DNA of 64,000 nucleotides from Methylovorus mays (GCF_020531915.1 NZ_JAJAVG010000008.1:186001-250000), one strand, 5' to 3'. Numbered from the stretch's first letter, positions 41,955 through 53,158 are shown. The notes: generated from the letters alone by a model not told the origin. Numbers and translations are program-made.

Positions 41955-42815
41955 TTACCAGTCTCCCGAAGCCCCGCCGCCGCCGAAGCCGCCGCCACCA
42001 CCAGAAAAACCGCCACCACCGCTGCCGCCACCAAATCCACCACCGCCATAGCCACCAAATCCACCCAGATTGCCAATACCGGCCAACGTGACGACAAAAG
42101 CAATGAACGCCAGCACCAGCGCCATGATGAGGCCACCGCCCAGTATCCAGACGGCAGCGCCTATCAGGCCACCAGTAGCCACACCACCAAAAAAGCTGCC
42201 CAGCACCGCGCGCAACATGGCGCCGGCGATCAAGCCGCCAAACAGCAGAATCGGCAGCATATCGCCCCAGTCATGTTCGCCACCACGGGCTTGCTGCGGT
42301 GGCGCAGGCAGGGCTTCACCGTCGATCAGCGCGGCGATACGCTCCACAGCGGCATTCAGGCCACCGTAAAAATCCCCCTGCCGAAAATACGGCGCCATGA
42401 CATCACTGATGATGCGCTTGGCGGTGACATCTGGGATTGCGCCTTCAAGGCCATAGCCGACTTCAATGCGCATCTTGCGATCATTCTTCGCCAGCAGGAT
42501 CAGCACGCCATCGTCCTGCTTCTCGCGCCCCAGTTTCCAGGCTTCCACCACGCGGATGGAATACTGCGCGATATCCTCAGGCTGGGTCGTGGGTACGATC
42601 AGGATGGCAATCTGGCTGCCTTTTTGCTGCTCAAATGCCTGCAGGCGGGCTTCCAGCCCGGCCTGCTGCTCAGCCGTCAAGGTCGACGTCAGGTCGGTCA
42701 CGCGCTGGGTCAGCGGTGGAATGGCTTCCAGCGCCTGCGCCGCTCCCGCCTGCCATAAAGAGGCAAGCAACAGCAGGGGCAGGCACCAGCGCAGCAAGGC
42801 GCTCAACTTCTTCAC
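41955..42815 (-). CDS. TPM-domain protein YgcG-like with glycine-rich tail
   Basis: 286 residues. Signal peptide (WCLPLLLLASLWQAGAAQA), TPM domain (RVTDLTSTLTAEQQAGLEARL, KQDDGVLILLAKNDRKMRIEVGYGLEGAIPD), one or two membrane segments near 200-245, and a long GGGGFGGGSGGGG tail. This is the YgcG layout. It sits 6 bp after lemA, as is common. Probably anchored with the TPM domain in the periplasm. Confidence 0.88.
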   Translation of the reverse strand: MKKLSALLRWCLPLLLLASLWQAGAAQALEAIPPLTQRVTDLTSTLTAEQQAGLEARLQAFEQQKGSQIAILIVPTTQPEDIAQYSIRVVEAWKLGREKQDDGVLILLAKNDRKMRIEVGYGLEGAIPDVTAKRIISDVMAPYFRQGDFYGGLNAAVERIAALIDGEALPAPPQQARGGEHDWGDMLPILLFGGLIAGAMLRAVLGSFFGGVATGGLIGAAVWILGGGLIMALVLAFIAFVVTLAGIGNLGGFGGYGGGGFGGGSGGGGFSGGGGGFGGGGASGDW

Positions 42816-42821
42816 GTATGC

Positions 42822-43415
42822 TTACTTGTCGAAGTTAACAGCGGGAGCCTTGGAGATTTCCTTCTCGTTTTCCACACTGAAGTTAGGCTTGGGTTTGTAG
42901 CCGAACATGCTGGCGGTCAGGTTATTCGGGAAGGTACGAATCGCCACGTTATATTCCTTTACTGCCTGAATATAACGATTGCGGGCCACGGTCACACGGT
43001 TTTCCGTGCCTTCCAGTTGGGCCTGCAAATCACGGAAGCTGGCGTCCGCCTTCAGCTGAGGGTAGTTTTCTGCCACGACCAGAAGGCGGGACAATGCCGA
43101 TGTCATCTGGCTTTGTGCCTGCTGGAACTTGGCAAACGCGGCTTCATCGTTGATCAGCTCAGGGGTTGCCTGAATGCTGCTGACCTTGGCGCGCGCTTCG
43201 GTCACTTCGGTCAGTACTTTTTCTTCGTGGCTGGCATAGCCTTTGACGGTGCTCACCAGATTGGGCACCAGATCGGCACGGCGCTGATACTGGTTCAGCA
43301 CTTCGGACCAGTTGGCGTTCACTTCTTCATCAAGTTGCTGGAAGGTGTTGTAGCCGCAGCCGGTCAGGTTCAGCACCAGCAGCAGTGTCGCCAGTTTAAG
43401 CATCAGGGATCGCAT
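42822..43415 (-). CDS. lemA: LemA family protein
   Basis: 197 residues. An N-terminal lipobox-like hydrophobic segment (LLLVLNLTGC) followed by the LemA helical domain: QYQRRADLVPNLVSTVKGYASHE, ARAKV, LSRLLVVAENYPQLKADASF, RYIQAVKEYNVAIRTFP. LemA genes lead TPM-protein operons in many bacteria. Function not settled. Confidence 0.92.
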   Translation of the reverse strand: MRSLMLKLATLLLVLNLTGCGYNTFQQLDEEVNANWSEVLNQYQRRADLVPNLVSTVKGYASHEEKVLTEVTEARAKVSSIQATPELINDEAAFAKFQQAQSQMTSALSRLLVVAENYPQLKADASFRDLQAQLEGTENRVTVARNRYIQAVKEYNVAIRTFPNNLTASMFGYKPKPNFSVENEKEISKAPAVNFDK

Positions 43416-43443
43416 GTTGTGTCCTCGTTAGTGTTAAATGAAT

Positions 43444-44568
43444 TCAGTCTTTAGATGAGGGTGCCGTTGCCGATTGCAAGGCATCTTCCTGCAGTTTGCG
43501 CATGGTCGCGCGCGCCAGACACAAGTCTTCCCATGCCTTGGCCTTATCCATCAGGTTGCGCAGCAGATAGGCAGGATGGTAAGTGACAATCACCGGCACG
43601 CCGTTATATGCATGCAAGCGACCGCGCATGCTGCCGATGGTCGCCTCCGAATTCAACAGGGATTGCGCGGCAAACTTGCCCAACGCTAGGATCAGTTTGG
43701 GCTTGATCAGTTCCACCTGACGCTTGAGAAAAGGATCACACTGCTGGACTTCCTCGCCTTGCGGATCGCGATTCTGCGGGGGACGGCACTTGAGCACATT
43801 GGCGATATACACATTCTGCCCGCGCTTGAGCTGAATCGCCCCCAGCATGTTATCCAGCAATTGCCCGGCCTGGCCAACAAAGGGCTCGCCGCGCTTGTCC
43901 TCTTCGGCGCCCGGCGCTTCGCCTACGATCAGCCATTCGGCGGCAGGGTCGCCCACGCCAAACACCGTCTGCGTGCGGGTGCGCGAAAGACTGCATGCCT
44001 GGCAATTCGCCACGCAAGACTGCAGCCCTTGCCAGTCCAGCTGGGCAATGCTGTCGCGTCGCCCTTGCCCCAGCGATGTTGCCATATCGGGCAAGTGATC
44101 ATCGTCATCAAAGATGGGCAGCAGCATCTCATCCGGAGGAGGGATGTCATCGTCCCAGGGCGGTGAAGAGGTTGATGCGTCGTCCGCTGCATTTGCATCA
44201 GCTACTGCGCTGGGGGCAACAGAGGTATCTGAATCGGGCAGCGCATAGGCGGCATGGCTTGCGGCATCCGCTTTCACAGTAGAAGCAACGCTGGTATCCG
44301 TTGCGCCCACACCCGTTAGCGCAGCAGCGGTCACGGGGACAGACGTGAGGACTTCCTCACTGGCTTGCGTGGGCGTGGGCAGAGTCGCGACAGCTGGCTC
44401 CGCGGCATGCTGCGCTTCAGGTGATTGCGAAGTAGTTGATGCCGGGGTTTCAACGGGGGCTGCAGGCACCGCTTCAAGCGATGCTACCGGCGTGGGTAGC
44501 GGTTGCCGCAGATGCCAGGCGGGCAGCAGCTCCAGTTCGCGCAGCATGTCTTCGCGCGTCAGACTCAT
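43444..44568 (-). CDS. udg: Uracil-DNA glycosylase, type 4 (4Fe-4S)
   Basis: 374 residues, longer than the family (about 200-250) owing to a disordered Ala/Pro/Ser/Thr-rich N-terminal stretch of about 150 residues. The catalytic part has [59 protein letters not shown] and VTYHPAYLL, with four Cys for the cluster. It removes uracil from DNA. The start overlaps rimI by 4 bp. Confidence 0.92.
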   Translation of the reverse strand: MSLTREDMLRELELLPAWHLRQPLPTPVASLEAVPAAPVETPASTTSQSPEAQHAAEPAVATLPTPTQASEEVLTSVPVTAAALTGVGATDTSVASTVKADAASHAAYALPDSDTSVAPSAVADANAADDASTSSPPWDDDIPPPDEMLLPIFDDDDHLPDMATSLGQGRRDSIAQLDWQGLQSCVANCQACSLSRTRTQTVFGVGDPAAEWLIVGEAPGAEEDKRGEPFVGQAGQLLDNMLGAIQLKRGQNVYIANVLKCRPPQNRDPQGEEVQQCDPFLKRQVELIKPKLILALGKFAAQSLLNSEATIGSMRGRLHAYNGVPVIVTYHPAYLLRNLMDKAKAWEDLCLARATMRKLQEDALQSATAPSSKD

Positions 44569-45026
44569 AGCGCGGCTCCCATCAGCACGGCATCTTCGCG
44601 GCCATGCTTGGCAGGGTAGTAATTGCGGCGGATGGCCATTTCATTGAAGCCCATGCTTTCGTAGAGACGCAGCGCCGAGGTGTTGGATGGTCGCACTTCC
44701 AGAAACATATTGAGGCCGCCATACTGACGGCCGATCTGCATGACATGCTCCAGCAGCAAGCGCCCCAGCCCCCTGCCCTGCATGGCCTGCGCCACACTGA
44801 TATTCAGGAGATGGGCTTCATCCAGCACCATCATGACAATGGCATAGCCGACGATGCTGGCGTCTTGCTGCATGACCCAGCAGCTGTGGCCCGCATTCAG
44901 CGAGTCCATGAAATTACCGCGGGTCCATGGGTAAGGAAAAATCACCTGCTCGATGGCGACGATGGTATCCAGGTCGTCTTTTTGCATGGGGCGGAATGCC
45001 ACCCGGGGCTTGAGCACGGCGTTCAT
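44565..45026 (-). CDS. rimI: Ribosomal protein S18 alanine N-acetyltransferase RimI
   Basis: 153 residues, GNAT fold. AIEQVIFPYPWTRGNFMDSL, EAHLLNISVAQAMQGRGLGRLLLEHV with the acetyl-CoA loop (RGLGR), and EVRPSNTSALRLYESMGFNEMAIRRNYYP are typical. It overlaps tsaB and udg by 4 bp, forming a translationally coupled set. Confidence 0.93.
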   Translation of the reverse strand: MNAVLKPRVAFRPMQKDDLDTIVAIEQVIFPYPWTRGNFMDSLNAGHSCWVMQQDASIVGYAIVMMVLDEAHLLNISVAQAMQGRGLGRLLLEHVMQIGRQYGGLNMFLEVRPSNTSALRLYESMGFNEMAIRRNYYPAKHGREDAVLMGAAL

Positions 45027-45715
45027 TTCAGCCCTGCCATCTTGGCGCGCTCGCTGGTTTTGAGCGCCACCTTGTTACGAATGTACAAAGGCGCTGCCTC
45101 AGCCGCCGGGCGCCCTTCACCCGCGGCAAACACTGGCAAGGCCAAAGCCACAATCTCCTGCGCACGCGGGTAGCGGTCAGGCTGTGTGCTTGATACTTGC
45201 GCAGGATAAGCGGCTTGGAGGATGTCGGCATAACTGGCCCAACCGCTACCAATCCCGACCCAGCCAGCCCCCTCTAAGGCGGGCACGGCTTCAGGCTTGT
45301 ATAAGCCTGGGGCGATGACTTCCTGCCATGCATCGCCTTGCCGACGATACACGGCGTGGTACACCTCACCCATGCGCGCATCGAGACAGGCTATCACCTG
45401 GTCAGCGCCACTGGCTTCCGCCAGCGCCAGCAGGGTGCATACGCCCACCACCGGCAGACCCGCGCCAAACGCCAGGCCCTGCGCCACGCCACAGCCTATG
45501 CGCAAACCGGTGAACGAACCGGGCCCGGCGCCGAAGGCAATGCCATCCAGATCGGTCATGGCGAGTCCGGCTTCGTCCAGCAATTCACGCAACAAAGGCA
45601 GAATGCGCTGCGAGTGGGTTTGACCAGCATGCAGCTCGCGCGTCAACACGCGGCCATCCAGATGGAGCGCCAGGGAAAGGTATTCGGTAGAGGTATCGAG
45701 TGCGAGCAGCCGCAT
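45023..45715 (-). CDS. tsaB: tRNA threonylcarbamoyladenosine biosynthesis protein TsaB
   Basis: 230 residues. TsaB pairs with TsaD and TsaE to make t6A in tRNA. LALDTSTEYLSLALHLDG, HSQRILPLLRELLDEAG, DLDGIAFGAGPGSFTGLRIGCGVAQGLA are the family signature. First gene of the tsaB-rimI-udg operon. Confidence 0.94.
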   Translation of the reverse strand: MRLLALDTSTEYLSLALHLDGRVLTRELHAGQTHSQRILPLLRELLDEAGLAMTDLDGIAFGAGPGSFTGLRIGCGVAQGLAFGAGLPVVGVCTLLALAEASGADQVIACLDARMGEVYHAVYRRQGDAWQEVIAPGLYKPEAVPALEGAGWVGIGSGWASYADILQAAYPAQVSSTQPDRYPRAQEIVALALPVFAAGEGRPAAEAAPLYIRNKVALKTSERAKMAGLK

Positions 45716-45730
45716 AAAAACTTCAGTCTG

Positions 45731-46135
45731 TTATTCAGCCGCTATTTTGCCACGCATTGCCTTGATATGCCCGCGCCGCGTCTTGCCTTCCAGTCTTCTT
45801 TTGCGTGAAGCCAGCGTGGGGCGCGTGGCATGCCGCACAGCGGGCGGCCGCGCCACCTGGTTTACCCAGGCATGCAGGCGTTCGATGGCATCCTGGCGAT
45901 TGAGCAGCTGGCTGCGATGGCGCTGTGCCTTGATGATGAGCACACCTTCGCTGCTCACCCGGGCATCGCGCAGCGCCAGCAATCTGGCCTTGTGCGCGTC
46001 ATCCAGCGAAGAAGCACGGATATCAAAGCGCAAATGCACCGCGCTGGACACCTTGTTGACGTTCTGCCCGCCAGCACCCTGTGCCCGCATGGCGGTCAGT
46101 TCAAATTCGCTGTCAGGAATCACGATGGGCTGCAT
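45731..46135 (-). CDS. arfB: Alternative ribosome-rescue factor ArfB (YaeJ)
   Basis: 134 residues. A class I release-factor-like domain with AMRAQGAGGQNVNKVSSAVHLRFDI holding the catalytic GGQ, and a basic C-terminal tail (ASRKRRLEGKTRRGHIKAMRGK) that enters the mRNA channel of stalled ribosomes. It lies 15 bp upstream of tsaB on the same strand. Confidence 0.93.
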   Translation of the reverse strand: MQPIVIPDSEFELTAMRAQGAGGQNVNKVSSAVHLRFDIRASSLDDAHKARLLALRDARVSSEGVLIIKAQRHRSQLLNRQDAIERLHAWVNQVARPPAVRHATRPTLASRKRRLEGKTRRGHIKAMRGKIAAE

Positions 46136-46258
46136 GAAAAGGGGCTCGGCATTCTGGGGTACCAGGCATTGTAACGCAGGGCTGCCGTGCCGTTAGCCGG
46201 TAATCCTGACAGCAGCAAACCGGTTGCCAGCAGGCATGGGCATGGTTACCATGCGGGC

Positions 46259-46624
46259 ATGTCCCCTAGCCCCGCTCCTGCCCAGCCACATTGGCCCGCG
46301 ATTGTGCAATTTGATGGCCAGCCCGAGCTGGCCTACATTAGCAGTCTGGCGGAGTGGCAAGCCGCGGCCGACCTGCAGCACCACATTTACCATGCACGCG
46401 ATCGGCTGATTGATGCCCATGGCGCCATTTATACGCTAACGCCACGGGCGCAGCAGCGGGTCAAGCCCCAGGCCACCGGCCAGCATCTGTCGCTGGATCA
46501 GGTGCTGGAACTGGTACGCGCACATCTGGCACGTGAAGGCCAGGCCTGCGTCGCCAAGTTCCATGCGCCCTCCATCGCAGCCGCCATCGCCATGGCGAAT
46601 GATGACGAACACACCGCGCCATGA
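46259..46624 (+). CDS. DUF4144-like small protein
   Basis: 121 residues from ATG 46259; a longer frame to 46187 lacks support. WPAIVQFDGQPELAYISSLAEW and DRLIDAHGAIYTLTP match the DUF4144 pattern; the C-terminus has LDQVLELVRAHLAREGQACVAK. No known function. It overlaps the next gene by 4 bp. Confidence 0.65.
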   Translation: MSPSPAPAQPHWPAIVQFDGQPELAYISSLAEWQAAADLQHHIYHARDRLIDAHGAIYTLTPRAQQRVKPQATGQHLSLDQVLELVRAHLAREGQACVAKFHAPSIAAAIAMANDDEHTAP

Positions 46625-46842
46625 AACCTGAAGATCTGCACCGCCTGGTGACTATGCAAATGCCGTTTGGCAAATACAAGGGCAGACTGCTGGCCGACCT
46701 GCCGGGTAATTACCTCAACTGGTTTGCCCGCGAAGGCTTTCCGCCCGGCGAGATCGGCCGCCTGCTGGCACTGATGCAGGAGCTGGACCACAATGGCCTG
46801 AAAACCCTGCTGGACCCGTTGCGGGTACCCGGCCAGCACTAG
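46621..46842 (+). CDS. DUF3820 family protein
   Basis: 73 residues. MPFGKYKGRLLADLPGNYLNWFAREGFP is the DUF3820 motif (a small fold also found in exonuclease and helicase accessory parts). It is coupled to the upstream DUF4144-like gene. Confidence 0.82.
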   Translation: MKPEDLHRLVTMQMPFGKYKGRLLADLPGNYLNWFAREGFPPGEIGRLLALMQELDHNGLKTLLDPLRVPGQH

Positions 46843-46881
46843 GTGCCCCGCAATATATACAGACAATACCCAGGAAACTAT

Positions 46882-47499
46882 ATGACCAGCCCTCAGCTGC
46901 AACAGGCATTGGATGCCTTTGATGCCCGCAATGCCCAAGACCCCAAGCACACCGTGGTCGATGGCAAAGCCATCCCCAATGAGCTGCTATATGCTCAGCG
47001 CATGAGCGCCATGCTGCAGCGTTACCGGCCCGATGCCAGTGAAGTGCTGCAGCTGGCCGCCCGCTGCCAGCATATTTGCCGCTGGAGCATTGCACGCGAC
47101 AGCTACCCCATGACCAAGCCTGGCTACCATCAATGGCGCAATGCGCTGAAAGCCATGCATGCCAAGCTTGCCTCCGACATCCTGCGTGACGTGGGCTATG
47201 ACGACATCACCCTCCAGCGCGTGGCCCAGCTGGTGGGCAAGGCCGCCCCGCTTAGCGACCCGGATATGCAAACGCTGGAAGACGTGATCGTGCTGGTGTT
47301 TGTGGAGGATTACCTGCAAGCCTTTGTCGAGCAGCACCCGGATTACGACACGCCCAAACTGCTGGATATTCTGCGCAAGACCTTGCGCAAGACATCGCCA
47401 CAAGGCCGCGAGGCCGCCCTCACCATCATCCGCCTGCCGGATGCGCTGGTGCCGGCCATTACCCAGGTGATGCAGGAAGAAGGCTGGCTGCCCGCCTGA
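46882..47499 (+). CDS. DUF4202 family protein
   Basis: 205 residues from ATG 46882; the preceding 39 in-frame bases are probably leader. ALDAFDARNAQDPKHTVVDGK, LAARCQHICRWSIARDSYPM and GYHQWRNALKAMHAKLASDIL are DUF4202 landmarks, with conserved His and Arg that suggest an HD-like metal or phosphohydrolase-type site. In some bacteria DUF4202 genes accompany molybdenum, sulfur or glutamine-type genes; not so here. Confidence 0.8.
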   Translation: MTSPQLQQALDAFDARNAQDPKHTVVDGKAIPNELLYAQRMSAMLQRYRPDASEVLQLAARCQHICRWSIARDSYPMTKPGYHQWRNALKAMHAKLASDILRDVGYDDITLQRVAQLVGKAAPLSDPDMQTLEDVIVLVFVEDYLQAFVEQHPDYDTPKLLDILRKTLRKTSPQGREAALTIIRLPDALVPAITQVMQEEGWLPA

Positions 47500-47500
47500 T

Positions 47501-47824
47501 ATGCGCATTGAGCCACAAAGCAGGCAGGCCGCCATTTTGCATCTGGAGGATGGGCGCCAGCTTGCCTTGCGCGTGGAGTCACATGCCCTTGTTTTTGCCT
47601 GGGCCGGACAGGTTATAATCCGCCTGCATTTCCGCACCCTGCGCTCTGCCAACTCCCCGGAAGAAACCCCGCTGTTCAGCCTGGAATCTGCCGAGGCCAG
47701 CCCCGAGTGGAAAGCCCAACTGGCGCCATGGCTTGCGCCAGCCCTGGCGTTATTCAGCCAATACCATGGCGGGCGCGTGATCATTGCCAAAGCGCTCGCC
47801 ATCGACCTTGACCTTCCGGCCTGA
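47501..47824 (+). CDS. Small hypothetical protein
   Basis: 107 residues, starting 1 bp after the DUF4202 stop. LHLEDGRQLALRVESHALVFAWAGQVIIRLHFRTLR suggests a beta-rich fold. No family recognised. Likely last member of the DUF4144-DUF3820-DUF4202 operon. Confidence 0.6.
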   Translation: MRIEPQSRQAAILHLEDGRQLALRVESHALVFAWAGQVIIRLHFRTLRSANSPEETPLFSLESAEASPEWKAQLAPWLAPALALFSQYHGGRVIIAKALAIDLDLPA

Positions 47825-47848
47825 GCTGCCGCCACCTCATCAGGAACC

Positions 47849-48742
47849 TTGCCCTTGAGTCTTGCTTTTACCTACTTCTGTGTCTTATTCGCCGCCATCC
47901 AATGGGGCGCCAACTTCAATCTGGCCATTCCCGTGGTGGCCGAAATGCCGCCAGTCGTGGCCGGCGCCACGCGCTACCTGCTGGCCGCGCTCATCATGCT
48001 GACGCTGACCTATATCCGGGGCGAACATGTTCCGCTACGTCATGCCCGTGCCTACGTGGTGCTGGGGCTGGTAGGCGTATTCGGCTTCAACCTCCTGTTT
48101 TTCCTCGGCATGCAAAGCACTTCAGCGGTCAATGGCGCCCTCATCATGGCGCTGAATCCATTGCTGACCGCGCTCATTGCCTGGGCCACCATAGGCGAGC
48201 GCCTGCACATGCGCCAATGGCTGGCATTCCCTATCGGCTTGCTCGGCGTGGCGATTGTGGTGCTTGGCGCAGGGGCGCATCTGGAAATATCGCACGGCGA
48301 CATTCTGATTTTCCTCGCCAGCCTGAGCTGGGCCGCCTATAACGTCTGCGTCAAAAAAATGATGCCGACCGACACCAGCGGCATCGCCAGCACCGCCGCC
48401 ATCATGACCGTGGGCGCCCTGGCGCTGACCTTAGTGGCGCTGCTCTCGGGCGAGCACTTCGTCATGCCTGGCCAGCACGCGGCCACGGCGCTGCTGATCA
48501 TGACCATAGGCGGCGGCGTACTGGCTTACTTGTGCTGGAACGCGGGGATTCGTCGGCTGGGCGCGGGTCGGGCCGCCATCTTCCTGAATCTGGTGCCGGT
48601 CACCTCCATGGTGATTGCGGCGATGGAAGGCGTGCCGCCCACGACGATACAACTGACCGGGGCGGCCCTGGTGATTGGTGCCGTCAGTTTTGCCAGCTGG
48701 CCGCGTCCGCAGCCCACCGTTGACACTACACCCGCAACCTGA
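47849..48742 (+). CDS. EamA/DMT superfamily transporter
   Basis: 297 residues, ten predicted membrane helices in two EamA repeats (GANFNLAIPVVAEMPPVVAGATRYLLAALI; SWAAYNVCVKKMMPTDTSG). The start is TTG 47849 with AGGA upstream. Substrate unknown: metabolite or amino-acid export is the usual role. A strong bidirectional terminator separates it from groL. Confidence 0.85.
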   Translation: MPLSLAFTYFCVLFAAIQWGANFNLAIPVVAEMPPVVAGATRYLLAALIMLTLTYIRGEHVPLRHARAYVVLGLVGVFGFNLLFFLGMQSTSAVNGALIMALNPLLTALIAWATIGERLHMRQWLAFPIGLLGVAIVVLGAGAHLEISHGDILIFLASLSWAAYNVCVKKMMPTDTSGIASTAAIMTVGALALTLVALLSGEHFVMPGQHAATALLIMTIGGGVLAYLCWNAGIRRLGAGRAAIFLNLVPVTSMVIAAMEGVPPTTIQLTGAALVIGAVSFASWPRPQPTVDTTPAT

Positions 48743-48756
48743 GCTGAACACCCCAT

Positions 48757-48796
48757 AAAAAAAGCCCTTCCAGCAAAGACTGGAAGGGCTTTTTTC
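48757..48796. terminator. Strong bidirectional terminator
   Basis: AAAAAAAGCCCTTCCAG, loop CAAAGA, CTGGAAGGGCTTTTTT. It serves the EamA gene (+) and groL (-). Confidence 0.93.
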
Positions 48797-48843
48797 ATCC
48801 TGCCGACATGAGCGCCGGAACAGGATGTTGCCTCCGGCCAGGC

Positions 48844-50493
<1,650 letters not shown>

Positions 50494-50514
50494 TTAAACG
50501 GTTAACAATGAGGA

Positions 50515-50832
50515 TCAAGCCACTTTTTTGAGCTTGGCATCACTGGACTCGACCACGCCGAGAATATCTTCCTCGCGCAGCACCAGCAGTTCCTCGCCAT
50601 TCAGCTTGACGGTCTGCCCGGCATATTTGCCAAACAGCACCTGGTCACCAATCTTCACTTCCAGCGGCACTTGGGTGCCATCTTGCAGACGGCGGCCGTT
50701 GCCAGTGGCAATCACCTCGCCCTGCTCGGGTTTTTCGGATGCCGTATCCGGAATCACGATGCCGGAAGCGGTCGTACGTTGCGCTTCAATTCGCTTGACG
50801 ACGACCCTGTCATAAAGGGGACGAATGCTCAT
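50515..50832 (-). CDS. groS: Co-chaperonin GroES (10 kDa)
   Basis: 105 residues from ATG 50832. [20 protein letters not shown], mobile loop [29 protein letters not shown]. It is about 9 residues longer than usual at the C-terminus ([13 protein letters not shown]). Confidence 0.96.
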   Translation of the reverse strand: MSIRPLYDRVVVKRIEAQRTTASGIVIPDTASEKPEQGEVIATGNGRRLQDGTQVPLEVKIGDQVLFGKYAGQTVKLNGEELLVLREEDILGVVESSDAKLKKVA

Positions 50833-50933
50833 TTCTAATCTCCTTAGCGATATCAACGTTAGTCAACATTAGGTTCAGCCCAGGGCGGAGCCTGACATGA
50901 GGACAAGCGCCGCCTAAGCTGACAGTTTTTTTG

Positions 50934-50960
50934 ATATGGGTGGGGAAAAAGGATTTCAAG
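50934..50960 (-). promoter_or_regulatory. Sigma-32-type heat-shock promoter of groSL
   Basis: On the minus strand CTTGAAA, a 13-bp spacer, CCCATAT matches the RpoH consensus (CTTGAAA / CCCATnT). It lies about 100 bp upstream of groS. No CIRCE repeat is seen. Confidence 0.75.
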
Positions 50961-51014
50961 AGGTAGCTTAGAAAAAATTTCAGCCACCTCCCAGAGCCAG
51001 TCACCGCAAGGGTT

Positions 51015-51644
51015 TCAGGGCAGAATGATGCGCTCTACGCGGCCAAGGCGATAAGCCACATGCAGGTTTTTGGAGGTGTAGGTAATCGGGTTGACCGGGC
51101 ATGGCGTATTGCGCCCGCCAACCTCATCCAGCGTGTCGTCCTCGGCGGTCTGGCGCCAGATGCTGTCTTTCACCGGGCGAAACATCCAGCGCACATAACC
51201 AACGGCAGCGGCCAGATGCATCATCTCCAGGCGGTCAGGGGCTTCCACCAGCAAGTGGTCTTCCTGATCGCCCAGCGGCGAGTAATCGCCAAACGCCTGT
51301 CGGCATTCCAGCGCCTCCTGCTCGCTGGCACCTATCCAGTTGCAGCCGCGACGTGCATCGCGCACCACATCCCAGGCACCGAGTTTCCAGCCGGCATCCA
51401 GCATGGCTTCGTCCAGCATTTCCATGCGGTTCCAGCGTTCATTGAGTTGCAGCGCCGAGCCGGGCACGGCATAAAGCGGCGCAAAGCGTGAAGGCAGGCC
51501 TTCCACCTCTTCACGGCGAAAGCCATGCCAGTGCAGCATGAGTAGCAGGGGAGTATCCGCTCGGGGAACGGCAGTCAGGGTGACGGCATATAAGGGCATG
51601 CCAAGGGCGTTCATTTGTGCATTTACCACTTGCAGGATATCCAT
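51015..51644 (-). CDS. Conserved hypothetical protein
   Basis: 209 residues from ATG 51644 (MDILQVVNAQMNALGMPLYAV); an earlier ATG at 51659 adds five. It has Trp- and Asp-rich stretches (LLMLHWHGFRREEVEG, AWDVVRDARRGCNWIG, AVGYVRWMFRPVKDS). I do not recognise a family. It lies downstream of the divergent DUF202/oxidoreductase group and upstream of groS. Confidence 0.6.
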   Translation of the reverse strand: MDILQVVNAQMNALGMPLYAVTLTAVPRADTPLLLMLHWHGFRREEVEGLPSRFAPLYAVPGSALQLNERWNRMEMLDEAMLDAGWKLGAWDVVRDARRGCNWIGASEQEALECRQAFGDYSPLGDQEDHLLVEAPDRLEMMHLAAAVGYVRWMFRPVKDSIWRQTAEDDTLDEVGGRNTPCPVNPITYTSKNLHVAYRLGRVERIILP

Positions 51645-51790
51645 CGTCGTAGCCTCCATAGTACAAGCGCTTCACAATAAACAATCTAGCAAATTGGATA
51701 CCAGCCGCAAGCGGCCAGCGTCATAAAATGTCAGTCTGACATGGCAGACAAATGCGCATGCTTAGTGCCGCAAGCACGCGCAGGCATTAC

Positions 51791-52156
51791 TTAGCCCAGC
51801 GCGAGATAGATCGCCAGCAGCACGCCACACAGCACCACCGACAGTGAAAGGGCCACCGTCATCCAGGGTAGCGCCATGTTGGGCACATCATGTTCCGGCA
51901 AGGTGCGTACGTACAGATAATGGTTGTACTGGGCTCCAAGAATCACCACGGCTCCCGCCGCCACCAGCATCACGCCCAGGGTATCTGTCCAGGCATGATG
52001 ATGCACCAGGTGTGTAGCGCCCGAAGCCGCACTCATCAGGGTGAGAAACAAACCAAATTTGGCCACCACAAAGCCCAGCGCCATGATGGTCACGCCGGAA
52101 CGCACCCAGGCGAGCAAGGTACGCTCAGCGGCAAAAAACACACGTGGATCAGACAT
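51791..52156 (-). CDS. DUF202 (YidH-type) membrane protein
   Basis: 121 residues. FFAAERTLLAWVRSGVTIMALGFVVAKFGLF is the DUF202 signature, followed by two further membrane segments. Function unknown. It follows the hydroxyacid dehydrogenase gene by 15 bp. Confidence 0.85.
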   Translation of the reverse strand: MSDPRVFFAAERTLLAWVRSGVTIMALGFVVAKFGLFLTLMSAASGATHLVHHHAWTDTLGVMLVAAGAVVILGAQYNHYLYVRTLPEHDVPNMALPWMTVALSLSVVLCGVLLAIYLALG

Positions 52157-52171
52157 AGTCGCCTCTTGAAT

Positions 52172-53086
52172 TCAGAACTGGCGCTGCACCGGCAGGCCTG
52201 CATCATGCCGGGCATTTAGCGCAATCGCGCTCCAATCCTGGCCTTCACGCCCTTCGGCCATGGCACTCAGGTAGCGTTGCTGCACAATACCAAGAAACGG
52301 CATCGGCGTCGCGCTCTCCAGCGCCACCTTCTGAATCAGGTTCATATCCTTGAAACCCAGTGAGAGCTTGAAGCCAGGCGCATAGTCCTGTTTCAGTATC
52401 AGTTCACCATAGCGCTGGTACATGGGGCAGGCGAAGATGGTGCTGGTCAGCATGCCCAGTACCGCTTCAGGCTTGATGCCATTTTTCTCAGCCAGGGTGG
52501 CGACTTCGGCCATGGTTTCCACACAGGAGGCAATCATGAAATTGCCGCTGAGCTTCACCACATTGGCGGCACCCGGGTCATCGCCAAATTCAAAGATGCC
52601 CTGGCTCATGGCTTCCAGCACCGGGCGGGCAATGGCTATCGACGGCGCATGGCCCGACACGCAGATCCACAATTTTTTGGCGGCCGCCATGTCTGGCCGA
52701 CCAAAGACCGGCGCCGCCAGCAACTGCGCGCCTTTGTCCGCATGCAGCGCGGCAAGCTTGCGCGAGGTCTCGGGCGAAACCGTACTCATGGACAAATGCA
52801 CCGCACCTGGTTTCAGCGCAGCCAGCACACCGTTTTCAGCCAGGGTAACCGATTCCAGCACGGCATCGTTGGATAGCATGGTAATCACGATATCCGCATC
52901 CTGCGCGGCGGCAAAAGGCGTATCGCTCAGCACGGCCCCCTTGGCGACCGAGGCGGCGGCTTTTTCCGCGCTGCGGTTATACACGCGCACCGCATGGCCT
53001 GCGGCCAGCAGATTGGCCACCATGCCTTCGCCCATGGCTCCCAAGCCTATGAAACCGATCACCAGATTATTGCTTGTTGCATTCAT
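52172..53086 (-). CDS. NAD(P)-dependent beta-hydroxyacid dehydrogenase family oxidoreductase
   Basis: 304 residues, 3-hydroxyisobutyrate dehydrogenase/GLYR family. The dinucleotide site is GFIGLGAMGEGMVANLLAAGHAVRVYNR; substrate-site stretches include MSTVSPETS, APVFGRPDMAAAKKLWICVSG and NVVKLSGNFMIAS with the catalytic Lys. May reduce succinic semialdehyde, glyoxylate or related compounds; exact substrate open. Confidence 0.88.
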   Translation of the reverse strand: MNATSNNLVIGFIGLGAMGEGMVANLLAAGHAVRVYNRSAEKAAASVAKGAVLSDTPFAAAQDADIVITMLSNDAVLESVTLAENGVLAALKPGAVHLSMSTVSPETSRKLAALHADKGAQLLAAPVFGRPDMAAAKKLWICVSGHAPSIAIARPVLEAMSQGIFEFGDDPGAANVVKLSGNFMIASCVETMAEVATLAEKNGIKPEAVLGMLTSTIFACPMYQRYGELILKQDYAPGFKLSLGFKDMNLIQKVALESATPMPFLGIVQQRYLSAMAEGREGQDWSAIALNARHDAGLPVQRQF

Positions 53087-53158
53087 CTCATCATTCCTTC
53101 ATGTTAATCCCATGGCGTGTCTGACCATGGTTCTGTGCAAACGTCACACCCGATATTC

